Origin: a virus
Strand: one strand, 5' to 3'
IMG/VR virus record: IMGVR_UViG_3300035698_000961
Location: 1 to 22,455 of that record
DNA length: 22,455 bases
Shown: positions 22,193-22,455 of the stretch, one piece after another
How the letters are laid out: each line of letters opens with the position of its first letter
Numbering within the stretch: position 1 is the first letter of the stretch
Program-made: the position numbers and the translations under genes
The notes under the pieces: generated by a model
What the model was told of the DNA's origin: nothing
Database searches by the model: none
The model's input: only the letters and a program-made list of their open reading frames with translations

Positions 22193-22455
22193 ATGGAAGA
22201 TTTTTTAGCAAAGGTACAAGAGGCTCTCGAAGGAGAAACCCTAGAAACAGTTGAAGTGCTCGGAAACGGGCTGCGACTAGTAACCGGAAACGGTGCTGAG
22301 GTAGTAGTAACCCCAATCTCTTGCTCTGATGATGCCGGTGAGGCAGAAGAGGACGAAGAGGACGATGAGGCCGATGAGGAAGATGAGGAAGATGAGGAAG
22401 ATGAGGCCGATGAGGAAGATGAGGAAGATGAGGCCGATGAGGAAGATGAGGAAGA
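22193..22455 (+). CDS. Acidic repeat protein (3' partial)
   Basis: The frame runs off the right edge with 87 codons visible. The first ~45 residues look folded: a helix 'FLAKVQEALEGETLETV', then strands 'VEVLGNGLRLVTGNG' and 'EVVVTPISC'. The rest is almost pure Asp/Glu, built from DEE and DEA triplets. Such acidic tails occur in DNA-mimic, chaperone-like and virion-assembly proteins; the function here is unknown. The gene has its own promoter-like motif, so its expression may be set apart from the upstream operon. Confidence 0.75.
   Translation, partial: MEDFLAKVQEALEGETLETVEVLGNGLRLVTGNGAEVVVTPISCSDDAGEAEEDEEDDEADEEDEEDEEDEADEEDEEDEADEEDEE
22364..22455 (+). repeat. 9-nt tandem repeat encoding Asp-Glu-Glu/Ala
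   Basis: From 22364 to the window end the DNA is made only of GATGAGGAA and GATGAGGCC units (10 full units and a partial one), kept in frame with the acidic-protein gene. The GCC variants partly recur every 27 nt. The array probably continues beyond the window. Confidence 0.9.

Noticed and set aside
1-22455. tRNA genes, CRISPR arrays, insertion sequences, integrase or attachment sites
   Set aside because: No gap is long enough for a tRNA apart from 1199-1330, which shows no cloverleaf. No spaced direct repeats, terminal inverted repeats, transposase or integrase motifs were seen.

Overview
This window looks like part of a tailed double-stranded DNA phage genome. It holds the end of a structural region followed by about 21 kb of replication, recombination, nucleotide-metabolism and transcription-control genes. 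The evidence is a receptor-binding/tail-type C-terminus at the left edge, then a dense run of 24 same-strand genes, many overlapping by 1-50 nt. These include T4-type replication and recombination proteins (helicase, primase, UvsW-, UvsX-, gp32- and gp46/47-like). There are no host housekeeping genes, integrase or RNA genes. Base composition is AT-rich and almost no gene has a usefully spaced Shine-Dalgarno sequence. That would fit a Bacteroidota host, but the host assignment is inference.

Layout. 1-558: 3' end of a tail/receptor-binding gene (+). 569-1198: a lone minus-strand gene resembling a divergent sigma-70-family factor. 1199-1330: divergent control region. 1331-6010: replicative helicase, primase, an unknown protein and a UvsW-like SF2 helicase. 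6034-9414: a small Cys-rich protein and a nucleotide cassette (dUTPase-like all-alpha NTP pyrophosphatase, two tandem thymidylate-synthase-superfamily genes, dCMP deaminase). 9368-16729: family A DNA polymerase, a UvsY-like candidate, a gp32-like ssDNA-binding protein, UvsX/RecA, a 5'-3' FEN nuclease, a small unknown, a P-loop kinase-like ATPase and the Mre11/SbcD-like nuclease. 16707-18560: Rad50/SbcC-like ATPase. 18597-22455: a PD-(D/E)XK nuclease, a NusG-like factor, four unknown genes and the start of an acidic-repeat protein that runs off the right edge.

How it fits together. Helicase and primase would drive the fork and the family A polymerase would copy DNA. The FEN nuclease would remove primers. 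UvsX, gp32-like, UvsY-like, Mre11/Rad50-like, UvsW-like and the resolvase-like nuclease form a recombination-dependent replication and repair set. No sliding clamp, clamp loader or ligase is in the window. The nucleotide cassette centres on dUMP/dCMP. Both TS-like proteins carry Asp where dUMP-specific synthases carry Asn, the residue used by T4 dCMP hydroxymethylase. Modified-cytosine synthesis is therefore a specific, testable possibility.

Regulation. A recurring AT-rich motif (core TATACTATT, without a visible -35 partner) lies 17-19 nt before the start codons of genes that begin after an intergenic gap, and 51 nt before the last gene. It behaves like a phage-specific -10 promoter element. 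The sigma-like gene and the NusG-like gene are natural candidate partners.
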